Made by a program: the position numbers and the translations under genes | Shown here: positions 1 to 12,251 of the stretch, one piece after another | Layout: each line of letters begins with the position of its first letter | Numbering within the stretch: the first letter of the stretch is position 1 | Assembly (NCBI GenBank): GCA_963995505.1 | Contig: OZ023184.1 | Coordinates: forward strand, 19,466,228-19,530,227 | Length of the DNA stretch: 64,000 nucleotides | Source of the DNA: Hypericum androsaemum | Taxonomy: Eukaryota > Streptophyta > Magnoliopsida > Malpighiales > Hypericaceae | Direction: 5' to 3' | Notes under the pieces: generated by a model | Seen by the model: only the letters and a program-made list of their open reading frames with translations | Databases searched by the model: none | What the model was told of the DNA's origin: nothing

Positions 1-132
1 GGAAGCAGCATCAACCATTACCACCTCGAGAGGTTCTACTGGCTCATGTGTGTTCTAAGTGCAGCTAACTTCTTGCACTACCTCTTCTGGGCGTTCAAGT
101 ACAAGTACAGATCAGCAAGAGCTCATACCTAA
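1..132 (+). CDS. NPF (NRT1/PTR family) transporter, C-terminal end only
   Basis: The first 44 codons of the window are open in frame 1 and end in TAA at 130-132. They encode a hydrophobic segment with the motif LERFYWLMCVLS followed by NFLHYLFWAFKYKY. This is the characteristic last transmembrane helix and basic tail of plant NRT1/PTR (NPF) proton-coupled nitrate, peptide or hormone transporters. These proteins have 12 transmembrane helices in the plasma or vacuolar membrane, and only the last one is visible here. The rest of the gene lies upstream of the window, so subfamily and substrate cannot be assigned. No splice site is needed within this part; it is the end of the last exon. Confidence 0.85.
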   Translation, partial: GSSINHYHLERFYWLMCVLSAANFLHYLFWAFKYKYRSARAHT

Positions 133-459
133 AAGTGGGGCATTATTAGTTCAAAGTTGATAACAATTGGTAATTAATTAGGTCGGGGTGTATATTATAT
201 AGGCCAAATTGTTAGGGTGTTTTTCTTTTGGGTGGAAAATTATGGGCCATATGGAATCCCGATACTCTATAAAAAGTTACTTCATGTTGTATTTGTCAAC
301 TCATTTATGATTTTAACCATCACAAAGAGAAAGCAAAAGCCTCATTTATTAATACGTTGGCCATTTCTTTGCCAAGGTTCAGTTGGAATCCCATTTTATT
401 TGCTTTAGCCGTATGATTATCACTAAAAATTAACTAAAATAGGAATGTTTGAAGCGAAA
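133..459. other. 3' flank of NPF gene; no gene seen
   Basis: AT-rich sequence between the NPF stop codon and the tRNA. It probably holds the 3' UTR and downstream region. The only open stretch (217-408) shows no recognisable protein features. Confidence 0.5.
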
Positions 460-532
460 GGGGATGTAGCTCAGATGGTAGAGCGCTCGCTTAGCATGCG
501 AGAGGTACGGGGATCGATACCCCGCATCTCCA
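460..532 (+). tRNA. tRNA-Ala (anticodon AGC)
   Basis: A 73-nt intronless cloverleaf. The acceptor arm GGGGATG (460-466) pairs with CATCTCC (525-531), with one G-T wobble, and the discriminator is A532. The D-arm contains the A-box TAGCTCAGATGG. The anticodon stem CTCGC/GCGAG encloses loop TTAGCAT, giving anticodon AGC at 493-495. The T-arm carries the B-box GGATCGATACC. A T-run (ATTTTTC) directly downstream serves as the RNA polymerase III terminator. All parts match a functional plant nuclear tRNA-Ala. Confidence 0.97.
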
Positions 533-630
533 TTTTTCTTTTCTTATTTTGCTTTTTACAGCACTTTTCACACATGTTACGCTCGCCACGCGCTGCTATT
601 AAAAACTAATGATAATAACTAATATTTTTT

Positions 631-1411
631 GGGAAAAGTCCACTTTAGTACCCTGTGGTATCGACCAAAATCACTTTAGTACCCTGTGGTAAAAAACCGA
701 TCAATCGAGTCATACTTATTCCAATTAACATCAAAAAGGGCCTCGGGCAGCTGCCCGGAGCTGCCCGAACCTACCCGAGCGCTACCCGGGCCACGTGGCC
801 AGCCACGTCACCAATTCTCCTCCTCCTCCGATTTTCCTCCTCCTCCTCCTCCTCCGCGTTCCTCCTCCTCCTCCTCCTCCCCTCCTCCTCCTCCTCCTCC
901 TCCCCGCGTCCTCCTCCTCCGCGTCCTCCTCCCTGCGTCCCCCTCCTCCTCCGCGTCCTCCTCCTCCCCGCGTCCTCCTCCTCCCCGCGTCCCCCTCCTC
1001 CTCCGCGTCCTCCTCCTCCCCGCGTCCCCCTCCTCCCCGCGTCCCCCTCCTCCTCCCCGCGTCCCCCTCCTCCTCCGCGTCCTCCTCCTCCCCCTCCTCC
1101 TCTCCTCCTCCTCCCCGCATCCTCCTCCTCCTCTCCTCCTCCTCCCCGCGTCCCCCTCCTCCTCCTCCTCCTCCTCCCCGCCTTCTCCTCCTCCTCCTCC
1201 TGGTGACGTGGCGCCACGTCATCAAAATTGGTGACGTGGCTGGCCACGTGGCCCGGGCAGCACTCGGGTAGGTTCGGGCAGCTCCGGGCAGCTGCCCGAG
1301 GCCCTTTTTGATGTTAATTGGAATAAGTATGACTCGATTGATCGGTTTTTTACCACAGGGTACTAAAGTGATTTTGGTCGATACCACAGGGTACGAAAGT
1401 GGACTTTTCCC
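631..1411. mobile_element. Palindromic (foldback/MITE-like) element with TCC-rich core
   Basis: Two 186-bp arms (631-816 and 1226-1411) are inverted copies of each other and differ at only about three positions. They begin and end GGGAAAAGTCC / GGACTTTTCCC. Each arm carries the doubled phrase 'tagtaccctgtggta' and a GC-rich part with CAGCTGCC, CTACCC and CCACGTGGCC motifs. The core (about 817-1225) is almost pure (TCC)n interrupted by CGCGTCC units and ends in a short palindrome (GACGTGGCGCCACGTC). I see no transposase and no clean direct target duplication: the flanks (atatttttt / taaaaaatat) are themselves inverted relative to each other. A Mutator-type or foldback non-autonomous element is the best guess. 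The long ORFs in the core are low-complexity artefacts. Confidence 0.7.
817..1201. repeat. TCC / CGCGTCC pyrimidine-rich simple repeat
   Basis: About 385 bases of almost uninterrupted pyrimidine on the plus strand. It is built from TCC triplets, with recurrent GCG or CGCGTCC spacers about every 12-24 bases. It lies between the two inverted arms of the palindromic element. Such polypurine-polypyrimidine tracts can form triplex structures; that is inference here. Confidence 0.9.
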
Positions 1412-2024
1412 TAAAAAATATATATATCTCTCTCCTTTATAAAGTGATATTTTTCTCATGACCTAACAATATCACTTTAGAAATATTTTACTTATCATTC
1501 AACTAAAGAGATTAGACTCCAATGGAGACTAATGTTTTTCGACTAATCTAACGATGAGGTGATTTAGCTCACCGAGAGTAATTAAGTTAAATTAGCAAAG
1601 CTTGGTGAAATGATCCGTTATGCTTTTACATTCACGAAAGATAATACAGTCTGCTGATACATATTTTTCTTAATACAGATTTTTTTTCGTTAACCACGTA
1701 GCTTATGACATACCAACAAATTGTTAGATAAAGGAAATTATTCTAATTTAACTATGAAAATGAATTTCATAACGGGTGATATCAATAAATAAAAAAACAT
1801 AGCTTAACACATATTCCTAGTCTTAATATCATTGGAAAGAGCAAACAATTTCCAAGCTAAAAATGGAGTGGAATGTCACAAGAATTGCTTCTACGAAGAA
1901 ATCAATCCTCTGCGTATGGTTCTGTTTCGTTTTAACATATACAATTGTCACAGCTCTACTTTACTGCCAAGGTCAATTCTATTTCCGATTACAGAAAGGC
2001 CCTCCTTTGGTAAAGAATATTGAA
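1412..2024. other. AT-rich intergenic, no gene seen
   Basis: AT-rich sequence between the palindromic element and the 3' end of the minus-strand PAS/LOV gene. It probably contains the 3' UTR of that gene in its right part. No coding or repeat signal is recognised. Confidence 0.4.
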
Positions 2025-5000
2025 CTATCTGGAGGAGCTTGAAGCAGCAGCAGCAGCAGCAGCAGCAGCAATGGACATACTTCTAACGGCTACCTTAACT
2101 GCACCAACTACACTAAGCTGCCTCGTCTCAGGGCTCAGTCCCTGTCTGCCGTGGAACTCGTGCTCTTCGATTTGGACGCCCACAAAGTATGCGATCTGAG
2201 CGGCGGAGAAGATGGTTAGTATACTAGTAATGGTAAATTGGTCAAGCAATGAACAATCAAGATACTTCTCCACTCAAAGGGTGAGTACTTTGTTAACCAA
2301 GTCGGTCACTACCGGACCTCCACTATATCGTCAAAACCAGTAAGTCTCAGTTCCAAGCCAATCCCCGGTTTAAAGCTTATGAGATCTCAAACCTTGGATC
2401 GGGTTATTTACTAGCGTAATACAATCAAGAAACTTTGTCTGCATCTCCTGCCTTTAGTCTTTTTTATTAGGATTTGAGTCGATAATCAGGATAGAGGAAG
2501 TGTTGAAAAAGTGGTAAGGATTGGATCATAATGAACTTACGACACTTGCTATGAGTATCTAGGATTATAAGGTTGGCATCAAAGAAACTCGCAGCGAAAG
2601 GAAATGAGAACCTAAATTCAAATGCTCATGGTTAAGACTATGAATCCCTTGGGTGAAAGTAATGCCTTTCAGGTTCAAGTTCCACACGGACCAGTCTCGT
2701 AATGGTATGTTATCATGAACCCAGGTCAATAAGGATCTTTGTGGCAATATGGGAACAAAACCATTGCATCACAGATCATATAGCACAGAAGAGAGAAACA
2801 CCTTAAAAGGTAAGGCACAACGCGAGGGCCACGTATCTTTGGCACTGAAATATAATTTGACCGTTGATCATAATTCTAAATCTCGACCAGACAGATTCCG
2901 ATTTCAAATGCAGTATTAAATATTTGTATCAGGGAAATTGAGTCAGCCCAAGACCAAAGATCATTTCTTTCTTCATGGCAACAGATGAATTTCTAATTCA
3001 CATGTACAGACTCTATTGAGGTCATTGAATGACCACAACAAGAAACTCTGATGGTTCAGACCCAAGTAAACTTAATATAGTAGTAAAATAAGAAAATGAA
3101 ACAAAGAATGCTTTGAATCAAGATGCATACAGTTGAAAAGCAGTTCTCTAGAGAGTCTACATGTAAAAAAAATTACCTTTCCAGTGGCATTACGAACAGG
3201 TGATATGTGAAGCAGATTCCAGAAAGAACTCTTATCCTTCCTAATTTCAGAGATATAGGAGTTGGTTAGAGAGATTAAACTGCAGAGTGGTTCTTTTAGG
3301 TATGGGAAGAAAATAGGCAAGTAGCAACCTGTAATTTAAGATACGTACTGTGCAAGCTTGTTCGGAACGTATGGTTTCCCTTATCTGTATAGCAAAGGAA
3401 TGATATAAAGCATTCAGTCAATAAAAGTCCGCAGCGAGTTGCTGAAGGGCAGAAACATAACGGGAGCTAGTTGTATGATAAAGAAAAGATACCTGATGCT
3501 GAATTAAGGAATTTGTATCAGGTCCACTCAGGAATCTACAATTGCGTCCTATAACTTCATGTCTTGCATAGCCTGCAGGAGGAAAGAAGAGTCATAACGT
3601 AGGTAAGGCATGCATCATATGGATATGAACAAATTTAAGACCATTCTGTTTTAGACAAAATCACGATTGATGCAAAGCAAAATGTTTATTAGAAAAAGGA
3701 ACTACGCCATACCTGTCATTCTTAGGAAAGCCTCACTAGCATACACTATTGGCATATCTGGTAAGTGCGGATCTGTCCTGTAAATGGCAACAAGCAAAGA
3801 CATTAATGAGCTTTGCAAGTATAACACCATCAAAAGAAAAGGGATGCTGGGAACTTGCAACAACTCACAATACAAAGCTTTGTTTGATTCTACGAAGAGA
3901 GATATTTACAGATGAACTGAGAGCACCCATGCCGGTTAAGATGCATCTTTTCCCGGACACCAATCTACCAGTCAATTCGCTACAGTGCACTAGCACGGAC
4001 AAGATACTGTTGATGGTGGTCAACGCCCTTTGCTTTTCCACGTCACTAGCTTGACAATATTCCTCGATCTCTGGACCTGGAAGATGAACCAAACCATAAA
4101 TAAGGACTGCATACAACTAGCCGGCGGTCACAAGATTACAAGTAAATGGCGAAATCATCAAGCACGGAACTTCTGGCCTTCTGCTAACCACGGGAAAGTC
4201 CGGAGGAATTTAGATTTAATAAAATATAGCATCAGCAGAAACAAAGATGAAGAACTTAAATCAACATAGGAGGATGAAGAGAAGATTGTAGATTCAACTT
4301 TGGAGTAGCAGACACTGCTTAGGAAATAGCATCTTCGTATCTGAATTAAGCTGAAGGTGTTTGAAAAAGATAATTCTGAACAATGGGAGGCAAAAAGTTT
4401 CAGGGAGCTAAACTGAACAACTTAACAGAACTACCTTGCCTAGAAAAAAAGACGGCGAATCAGATGATCACCAACCAAAGCAGTTGAATTGGACTGCCTT
4501 CCCTTATCCAATTAGCCAATACAATCGGAACACCAGACACTATTAGTCCTAATTGTGAGCAACTAGCACCAAACAACTAATCCAAAAACACGAGCCTAAC
4601 AACCAAGACAGCTAATCAAACACTCATTTTAAGTCCAACAGAACACAAACCTCTAAGTCCCACAACCCGAGCCGCCACCTCCTTCGAGCAGCTGGAACCC
4701 GAGCTGATCTCCCTCCTACAAGAACCGAACAAGACCTCACTACAACCCTTCCTGGCAGCAATAGGGACCTGGACCCCAACAAAATGGACCACCCTCCCAT
4801 CATCTCTACTAAACACAGGGCACATGCTAAACAGGATCCAAAAGGACGACCCGTCCTTCCTATAGTTCAAGATACAAACTTCAACCCCTCTCTCCTCCCT
4901 TATCGCCTCCCTTATCTCCCTCACGCTCCTCCTGCACGTGCCGGGCCCCTGGAACACCCTCCCGTTCTTCCCCAACACCTCCTCCTTGGAGTAGCCCGAC

Positions 5001-5170
5001 ATCTTCACGAACCCCGAGCTCGCAAACACGATGGGGTGGCCCGGTATCCCCGGGTCGGTTATAGTGAAGCTCTCAGGCAATTCGTCGAGCACCTCACGGG
5101 CACCGGTGGAGTACCGGGTGTCAAAGGACTCGCCGATTAGACCCAGTTGAAGTGCTCCTCCTGATTCCAT
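2025..5170 (-). CDS. PLP: PAS/LOV protein (twin-LOV), putative blue-light receptor
   Basis: Minus-strand gene with seven exons: 5170-4651, 4076-3869, 3777-3713, 3572-3493, 3384-3329, 3240-3177, 2195-2025. All junctions are GT-AG and the frame closes at 387 aa, close to the roughly 400 aa of Arabidopsis PLP/TLP1 (At2g02710). The N-terminal PAS/LOV-like domain (about residues 30-125) has GKNGRVFQGP in place of the GxNCRFLQ signature, so it lacks the flavin-adduct cysteine. The second domain (about residues 245-360) has GRNCRFLSG with the cysteine present, followed by LNYR, KDKSSFWN, SPVRNATGK and YFVGVQ. This arrangement (non-photoactive PAS, then LOV) is typical of the family, whose LOV domain binds FMN. 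The protein ends in a run of nine alanines encoded by a CAG/CTG triplet repeat. Function in light signalling is from the family, not from this sequence. Confidence 0.93.
2042..2070. repeat. CAG triplet repeat in last exon of PAS/LOV gene
   Basis: Nine consecutive CAG units on the plus strand. On the coding (minus) strand they are read as GCT/GCC-type codons and give a C-terminal polyalanine tract just before the final SSSSR and stop. Confidence 0.9.
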
Positions 5171-6680
5171 CTGGGCACGCCAAAATCAAACCAAATCCCA
5201 TGTGGGTTCTCGTCTCGTCTCGTCTCTAACACTGTTTCCAACGGAAAAGCTTGCACCTTTACTATTCTAAAGAGTGGGTTTCACAGAAGAGGACGAGGGG
5301 GAGGAGCTAGACAGTGACCGTCTTGTGGGGAAAATATCTAAAGAGGATTCATTCTGTGGGTAGGAGGAGGGCTTTGGTTTATAAGTGAGCGAAAGAGACG
5401 CATCGATCACCAATCATCAGTTGTTTTAAATTTTTATTTTTGGTTGCTTAAGTTAGTGGACTATAAACAAAGAGAAGGTGACGGTGGTAGCAAATGGAGA
5501 AACAAAACCAGCGTGGATATTTAGATTCGAGTATTATCGAACTCTATTTATTTACTGACGGTATGGTATCCACAGTGGTGTGGTTGTCTTTTCGTTTGTT
5601 GCGCGAATCGACGGCGTTTCTGTTTTATTTTTCGTAGTCTGTGGTTGAGGTGGCATTTTTTGGTGCAGAATTGGCTGGAGATAGGTTAGGAATTGGCTGG
5701 CATCGTGTAGGCTGATGAGTCCCAAATTATTGATGCATATAAAACAGTTAACTACGTAAAAAAATATAATGAGAATTATTTTAGTTTAACTAAGTTTTGA
5801 ATTTGTCACTTTAAAAATGTAATAATATTAACTTTTCAGATATGAATATGATGCGATTTCGAAGAGAAGAAATGTAATTAATGCTTATAATTATGCGTGG
5901 ACCATTTCATTTCCATCTGTACATGTACAACTTTATATGCCCTTATCACTTTTACTTGAAGACTTTGTCCACGGAATTGCTTTAAGATGAGGATTACAAA
6001 CTTGGAAAGTAGCAGCCGAGTTAGTTAAGTAATAAAAAATATAAAAGAAGTCTTGAGTTCCATCCTTTCGGGTAGAGATAGCAATGGACATGATTTAGGT
6101 AGGATTCATATGACTTAGATCCTTATCTTCTGTTTGAAAGATAGATCCAGATCATTACCTTATTCTTTTTTAAAATAAGAATCCAGACAGGATCTGGTTC
6201 CTAAAAAAAAAAGAGGCAAGATTAGGGTGACTCGCGATCTGTGTTATTTCATAAATAGCAAGGAGCACTAAAAAATTTGAATACAATTATTCATTCATTA
6301 AAACAAATATATAGAAACCAAACAGCCAAATTAAAAAAAATTAAAATTGAGTAGGTTAAAATTAATAATTTAGTATTATATTTAGTAATTAATATACAAA
6401 TATATTATTTTAAAAAAATTGGGTAGAATCGAATACAGAATCTTATGAATCTATATCCATGGCCACGTCAGAAGTTAATCTGGGCCCAAGCCCAATCAAA
6501 GACCATCCAAACCCGCAACTCTCCACTTCATCTCCTTCCCCTGAACTCTCTCTCTCTCTCTCTGCCCAAGCAAAAGCAAAAGCAAACAAACGGGAGAGAC
6601 AGAGAGGAGTCTAGATCTCTCCGCGTGTCGTTTCCTATTATAACCGCCACCGTTTCGACCCCTCCTCTACCCTCCGATCA
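5171..6680. promoter_or_regulatory. Shared upstream region of two divergent genes
   Basis: Lies between the start of the minus-strand PAS/LOV gene and the plus-strand TRIPP-like gene. The left 250 bases should include the PAS/LOV 5' UTR and promoter. Bases about 6480-6680 look like the 5' UTR of the right-hand gene, with a CT microsatellite at 6546-6562. That UTR ends at a donor (tccgatcag/gtaatc), and the matching acceptor lies at about 6987 (gtacag/gtgttt), so a 5'-UTR intron is likely. The middle (5640-6430) is AT-rich with no recognised features. Confidence 0.45.
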
Positions 6681-7019
6681 GGTAATCCTCCACTTCTCCA
6701 CGTCATCTCAAACTAACACAATAGCTAGCTATATTACCTAACCATTTCTTTAACCGTTCTTCTAGGAATCCCTCTTGAGTCCCCAAAACGCAGCGTTTCG
6801 ATAGGGAGTGATTTATTTGCTGCTTCTTTAGCTGTCGTTTCGAATCGGTTCCGGTTCGATCAGTCATCCTGTCGTCGATTAGTTGCTAATTAGAGTTCCC
6901 CGTAGCTGCCATTTTGCTGAATTTGTTAATTAGGGTTTAATTAAATTGAATGTTGCTGATGGAGTTGTTGCTTTAGGGGGAGTACAGGTGTTTCCTTTGG
7001 ATTCGATTCGGCCGGGAAG

Positions 7020-10000
7020 ATGAACTTTTTGATGCGCTCGAATGCCCAGCATGTGGCGCCAGAGAGCATTCCGGCGATCCATGAGCCGCCTGTGGACCCC
7101 CGGAGTTTGATGAAAACGCCCGCTAGTACCACCCTGGAGGGCCTTATATCTCAGGATCCGTTCCCGTTCACCGAATCATCCGAAGATCCCTACTCCGAGT
7201 CCGAGGGAATCACTGGTGACAATGTGGCTGGCACGAGTTCCAAAAGTGACGGCCAAATCGCGACGGAGAGCCACTCTGATGTGTCGGATGAGGAAGGGTG
7301 GATTGTTATTCCAGGTGGTATATACTATTCACTTTCAGTGCTTCTAGTCGTATAATTTCGTGTTTGATTGGGCTTCTCTGCTCTATTCTCTTTTGATGTT
7401 GATCGTTCTCTCTTTGACCAGGAAACCTCCCTAATGATTGGAGCACTGCTCCTGATATACATTCATTGCGTTCCTTAGATCGAGAGTTTGTTTTTCCTGG
7501 TACGTCCCTGCACTCTGGATGTAATCTTTTTAGGGGTTTTTGTTCCTTCCATGATTCTTAAACTCTTTGTTTTCTTTTCAGGTGAACAAGTTCATATACT
7601 AGCATGCTTGGCAGCACATAAGCCAGATAAAGAAATTATCACTCCTTTTACCGTTGCTGCAGTGATGTCGAAAAATGGCATCGGGCAGAAGTCGGATAAA
7701 CAAAATGGAATTAGTGAAAATGAAATGAATTTATCCTCTGCGGAAGGGGAAGTAAGTTCCGACAGCAACGTTGTCAGTGAAAGTACCGATGACAGATCCA
7801 ACATGGATGGAAATCAAGAGCAGTATATTTCTGCTAGCGAATCCATCCTCAAAATGGAAAATCACAAAAGACAAACCGAAATGCTTCTGCAAAGATTCAA
7901 GAACTCCCACTTCTTTGTTAGAATTGCAGAGTCAGGTGAACCTCTTTGGTCAAAAAGGTCCATCCAAGGGGATCGCAGCGTCTTGACTGGGGATGAAACT
8001 GAAAAGGATTCGAAAAAGATGTCAAACTTTAATGCTTTGATTGATAAAGGAAATATTGATGCAAATGTCTCTGGTGGAGCTGCAAGGAATTCTGTCAACT
8101 GTTGTTCTCTCCCAAATGGAGATATATTGGTATGCCACCTAGAACTATCTTTAGGTAAATTGTCATATTCGGTAATTTGACTGCTTGATTGAGCACAGAA
8201 CTTTGCTCAACACGTAGTCCATTCTTGTAAATTGTGGTGGCTGCTCAAGTTCCAAGTTATAATTGACGCTGATCTAATGTTTGAAGATTATGCATGCTAG
8301 GTTGCTATGAGGTCATGATTGTAGTTGTATTTCTTGCCTGGTATAAGCTATTCAGATTCGTAAATCAAGATATTCGTCATCATTAATGTTTGTCAGGCCA
8401 CTGATTCTCATTTTGTTTATTTCTCTGGAAGGATGCAGGTGATTTTACAAGTGAATGTTGGTGTTGACTCTTTGAGAGATCCTACCATTGAGATACTTCA
8501 ATTTGAGAAACATGAGCAGAGAAATTCAGTGTCTGATAACAATGATAAATTAGATAATACTGATTATGATCCATGCGGAGAACTGTTAAAATGGTTGTTT
8601 CCTTTGGACAATACTCTTCTTCCCCCATCTCGTTCTTTGTCGCCTCCCCACGTAAGTTCCAGTCCAGGAATTCTTGGTGCATCACAACGACCTACTTCTG
8701 GTTCTCAGCTCCTTTCTCATCTTAGGAGTTATTCTATGTCTTCACTACCTCAAAGTACTCCTATACCTCCACAATCTCTAAAGGCGCAAAGTTCGAAGTC
8801 CAACTTTGACCTTGAAGACTGGGATCAATACTCATCCCAAAAATCATTAAGAAACCAGAAATCTGAAGCTGAAAGGCTTTTGTCTTTTCGAGGTGTGGCA
8901 TTGCAACGCGAGAGATTTTCTGTTTGTTGTGGGTTAAACGGCATCCATATACCGGGAAAACGGTGGAGGAGGAAAATCCAGATTATTCAGCCTGTGGCAA
9001 TCCATTCTTTTGCTGCTGACTGCAACACAGATGACCTTCTTTGTGTTCAGATACAGGTTTGTACCAAGCCCTTTCTAATGCACCATGTTGTGGCTTTTTG
9101 GTCTTCTTTGCTTTATAATTTATTTCTAGATTAAATGCCACATTTAATGAATTTGTGAAGGTCTTGTGCAGAACATTTCTCCGGAGAATGCACGAGATGT
9201 TGTGGTCTATGTAGATGCTATCACAATTGTCTTTGAGGAGGCTTCACAGGGTGGACCACCCTCATCATTACCAATTGCGTGTGTTGAAGCAGGGGATGAA
9301 CACTCTCTACCAAATCTAGCCCTCAGGTTGGCAATGGCTTGTTTTTGTTGAATTTCTCATATCCTCTTTTCAAAACAATTTTTTGCCTTGCTCATGTTGT
9401 CATCTGATATTGTGATGTCTGGTTCTCGTGTGTGCTACTGGTAAGATAATAATCATGTGCGACACTATCCTGTCTAATTATGTGTATCATTGTATATCCA
9501 CACTATCACATCCTTTTTGGATATGATACCGCTTGAATGATTTTCCAAACCATTATTCTCATTATCATAATCTCGTTTTTGGCATTGACATGTTTATTAT
9601 TTTAGCAATCTGTGTTTAGAACCATTCTGACATTCATAATTAAACGAAATCTCTACAACGAAGGTTTTGGAGTGGGGAAACAACGAAGGTTTTGGCAGTT
9701 TTTCTTGTGTTTGAGGCATCATGAGTCTGAAAATGGGCATATGTGAGAGAATATTCTTCACGAAATATGAGCAACAAGCTATTCAGTTTATTCTCATGCT
9801 TACAAAAGGCGGACATATGAGAATTTGGGGTTTATCCTATGGATGTATTACGCCTTTTTCGGTTTTATGTTTCAGCTTACTAGTATGCTTACTGAGTTTT
9901 TTCCTATGTAGGAGAGGCGAAGAACATTCTTTTATCCTCAAGCCTGGGTCTTGTATCTGGAAGAATGTAAAGGTTCATCGAGACAAGTTTTCTCCATCTT

Positions 10001-11471
10001 CTAGCTTACGTCTTCCACCACATCCTATTGGAGGGATGAAGGATAATTCAAATACAGATAAATACTCAATCATGGTATCTTGTAGATCTAATTACACTGG
10101 TGAGCATTGGAACTTGGTACACTGTGCCATCCGAATAGAATTGTCACTACTCTGTTCATTCATATTTTTGTTTTTATTTTTCAGAGTCAAAGCTATTCTT
10201 CAAGCAACCGACTAATTGGCGACCGCGTTGCTCTAGAGATCTTATGATCTCAGTCACCTCTGATATGACAGGAGACTCCTCAGGACCCAATGGAAGAGTT
10301 TCTCAACTGCCAGTTCAGGTCTGTGTTGTGCTATTTGTTCATTAACTTGCGTTCTTACCTTAATATTGTTCTAAAAAAAATGCTTTATCCTATTCTTGTC
10401 GCCAGGTTTTAACTCTTCAGGCTTCAAATTTGACGTCAGAAGATCTTACAATGACTGTTCTTGCTCCTGCCTCGTTTACTCCCCCTCCTTCAATGGGCTC
10501 CTTGAGCTCTACGCCGACCACTCCTATGAGCCCATTTATTGCCTTATCCGAGTCTGCTGATAGAGCAGCAAAGCAGAGACCTAGTACTGTGCCTGGGACA
10601 GGGGATAATCGAAAACAAGATGGTGATGCTGGGGCTAGGCATATTCCTGTCAATGAGCAAGCTTCATCTGTAGCTAATGTCATTCCAAAATCTGGTCTGG
10701 GTTGTACTCATCTGTGCCTCCAGAGTCGAGTTCCTTTAGGGTAACTGCTTGCTTCTTGTTGCTCAAATTCTCTTTCCCTTTGCAATTATCCAGATTTTTA
10801 TAGCCCATGTGGTTTCACTGTGTCAGGTGTGTCCCAGCTCAGTCCACGGCTACAATTAAGCTGGAGCTGCTCCCCCTGACTGATGGGATAATCACGCTGG
10901 ACACGTTACAGATCGATGTTAAGGAGAAAGGTAGGGCATGCATGCATCTTCGATCTCATTCCTCAGTTATCCTTCTCAAAAAGTTACTTGAATTTCATTT
11001 ACTTCAAGACCAGAAAGAATGAGGGTGGGTTATGGATCCTTGTGACGTTTTCTTATCTTCCTGTTCGGGTTTTGTTGGGGCTTTTCATAGGTCAGCAGTG
11101 AGGAAAGCAAGTACGAACTAGTCTACGCATAAACACACAGAGAATCTCAAAGTCATTACTCCTAATTCAACAAAAGCTAATAAACTAAAAACTGCTAGGT
11201 TGATGTTTTTAGAGCTCGCTCTTAAATATTGCATCGGGGGAGCACTGGGTGATACGAGGCAGATTGACTTACCGAGTTTGAAGATCTCTGTACTTGCTCT
11301 CCTCTCCCGATCTTGCATGGGCACATGTGAGGCTCACTTATAGAGCTTAAAAACCTTAGCAAGAATGTTGTCTTCTGATGTTTCAAATTTAATCATACAG
11401 GTCTTACGTACATACCCGAGCACTCGATGCAGATAAACGCAACTTCCAGTGTTTCCACGGGGATCATATAA
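7020..11471 (+). CDS. Conserved plant protein, TRIPP-like (TRAPP-interacting) candidate
   Basis: Ten exons: 7020-7314, 7422-7499, 7582-8129, 8439-9056, 9172-9326, 9912-10099, 10185-10318, 10406-10740, 10827-10930, 11401-11471. All use GT-AG and the frame closes at about 841 aa. The N-terminus is MNFLMRSN. Recognisable conserved blocks are EEGWIVIP, NDWSTAPDIHSLRSLDREFVFPG (exons 2-3), KNSHFFVRIAESGEPLWSK, DPCGELLKWLFPLDN, FDLEDWDQYSSQK, RWRRKIQIIQPV, CNTDDLLCVQIQN, ALRRGEEHSF, LPVQVLTLQASNLTSEDLTM, GLGCTHLCLQSRVPLG and IKLELLPLTDGIITLDTLQ. I recognise these as an uncharacterised land-plant family. From memory it matches At3g17900, described as the TRAPP-interacting plant protein TRIPP of the trans-Golgi TRAPPII complex; that link is tentative. 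The C-terminal half is beta-rich, like TRAPP-associated adaptor proteins. No signal peptide or membrane segment is seen. The start is chosen because it follows a 5'-UTR intron acceptor and heads the conserved N-terminus. Confidence 0.85.
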
Positions 11472-12251
11472 AATGGGGTACCTGCTGTATTTACATGGAT
11501 GAATGATTACTCTTCAACAAGGGTAGAAAAACTGAAGAGGTGTAGTTGGAGGTGCATCCAGTTGAGGAGAGCAGGGCCCCGGCGTATCACTTGCTTTCGG
11601 GAAAATGCAGCTGCGCATCGAGCACCGCATTGCGTTCCTTGCACCGTGCACTGTACTGTACGATATGATTCGGAAATAGTAGCGTTAATCGGGTACCCTG
11701 TACAGGGGGAGGTATACACTGTAGATGAAACCAGTTCTTGACCTATACCTTTGATACCCTTGAAAGAGCGTAGATGTTATTTGTTACTGCCATTTGAAGA
11801 TTGTACAAAGAGCACCCATATTTTCCAGCAAGTTGGTTGGTTTTTCTATCAAATTAGTAAGTTTTAGTGTGAGGCATTAGTATGATGTTTTAGTGTGATA
11901 CTTTCCTCTCGTTCCTTGGGAATTTTCCAGGACCTTTATGATCACCAATAATTTACATAACAAGGCTAGGCTGCGTTAATTGGGGAGGCATATGTGGGAA
12001 GTTAGTGACCCGTTGAGAGGAAAGCCGACTACTTCTGATATTCTGACTCGAGCCAACTATTTTAGAGGGTAATTTTCAATAGTGTCTGAAATTTAAATTT
12101 TTTATCATTTGAACCAAATTCGAGTGTGAAGTTGGTATGGTTTTGTGGCTTAGCATACTGCTAACACACAGAATTAAAAACTCTCCCATAAATTAATAGA
12201 ATTTGAAACTCAATTAAAACAATCCGAATAAAACAATTCCTGATTAAGTTT
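11472..12251. other. 3' UTR and intergenic sequence, no gene seen
   Basis: The left part (to roughly 11.9 kb) is probably the 3' UTR of the TRIPP-like gene. The short ORFs here have no recognisable domains. Confidence 0.4.

Noticed and set aside
655..1459. Several long overlapping ORFs rich in Pro/Ser/Leu or Arg/Gly/Glu on both strands
   Set aside because: They are produced by the TCC simple repeat, which has no stop codon in any frame. No domain or codon signal is present.
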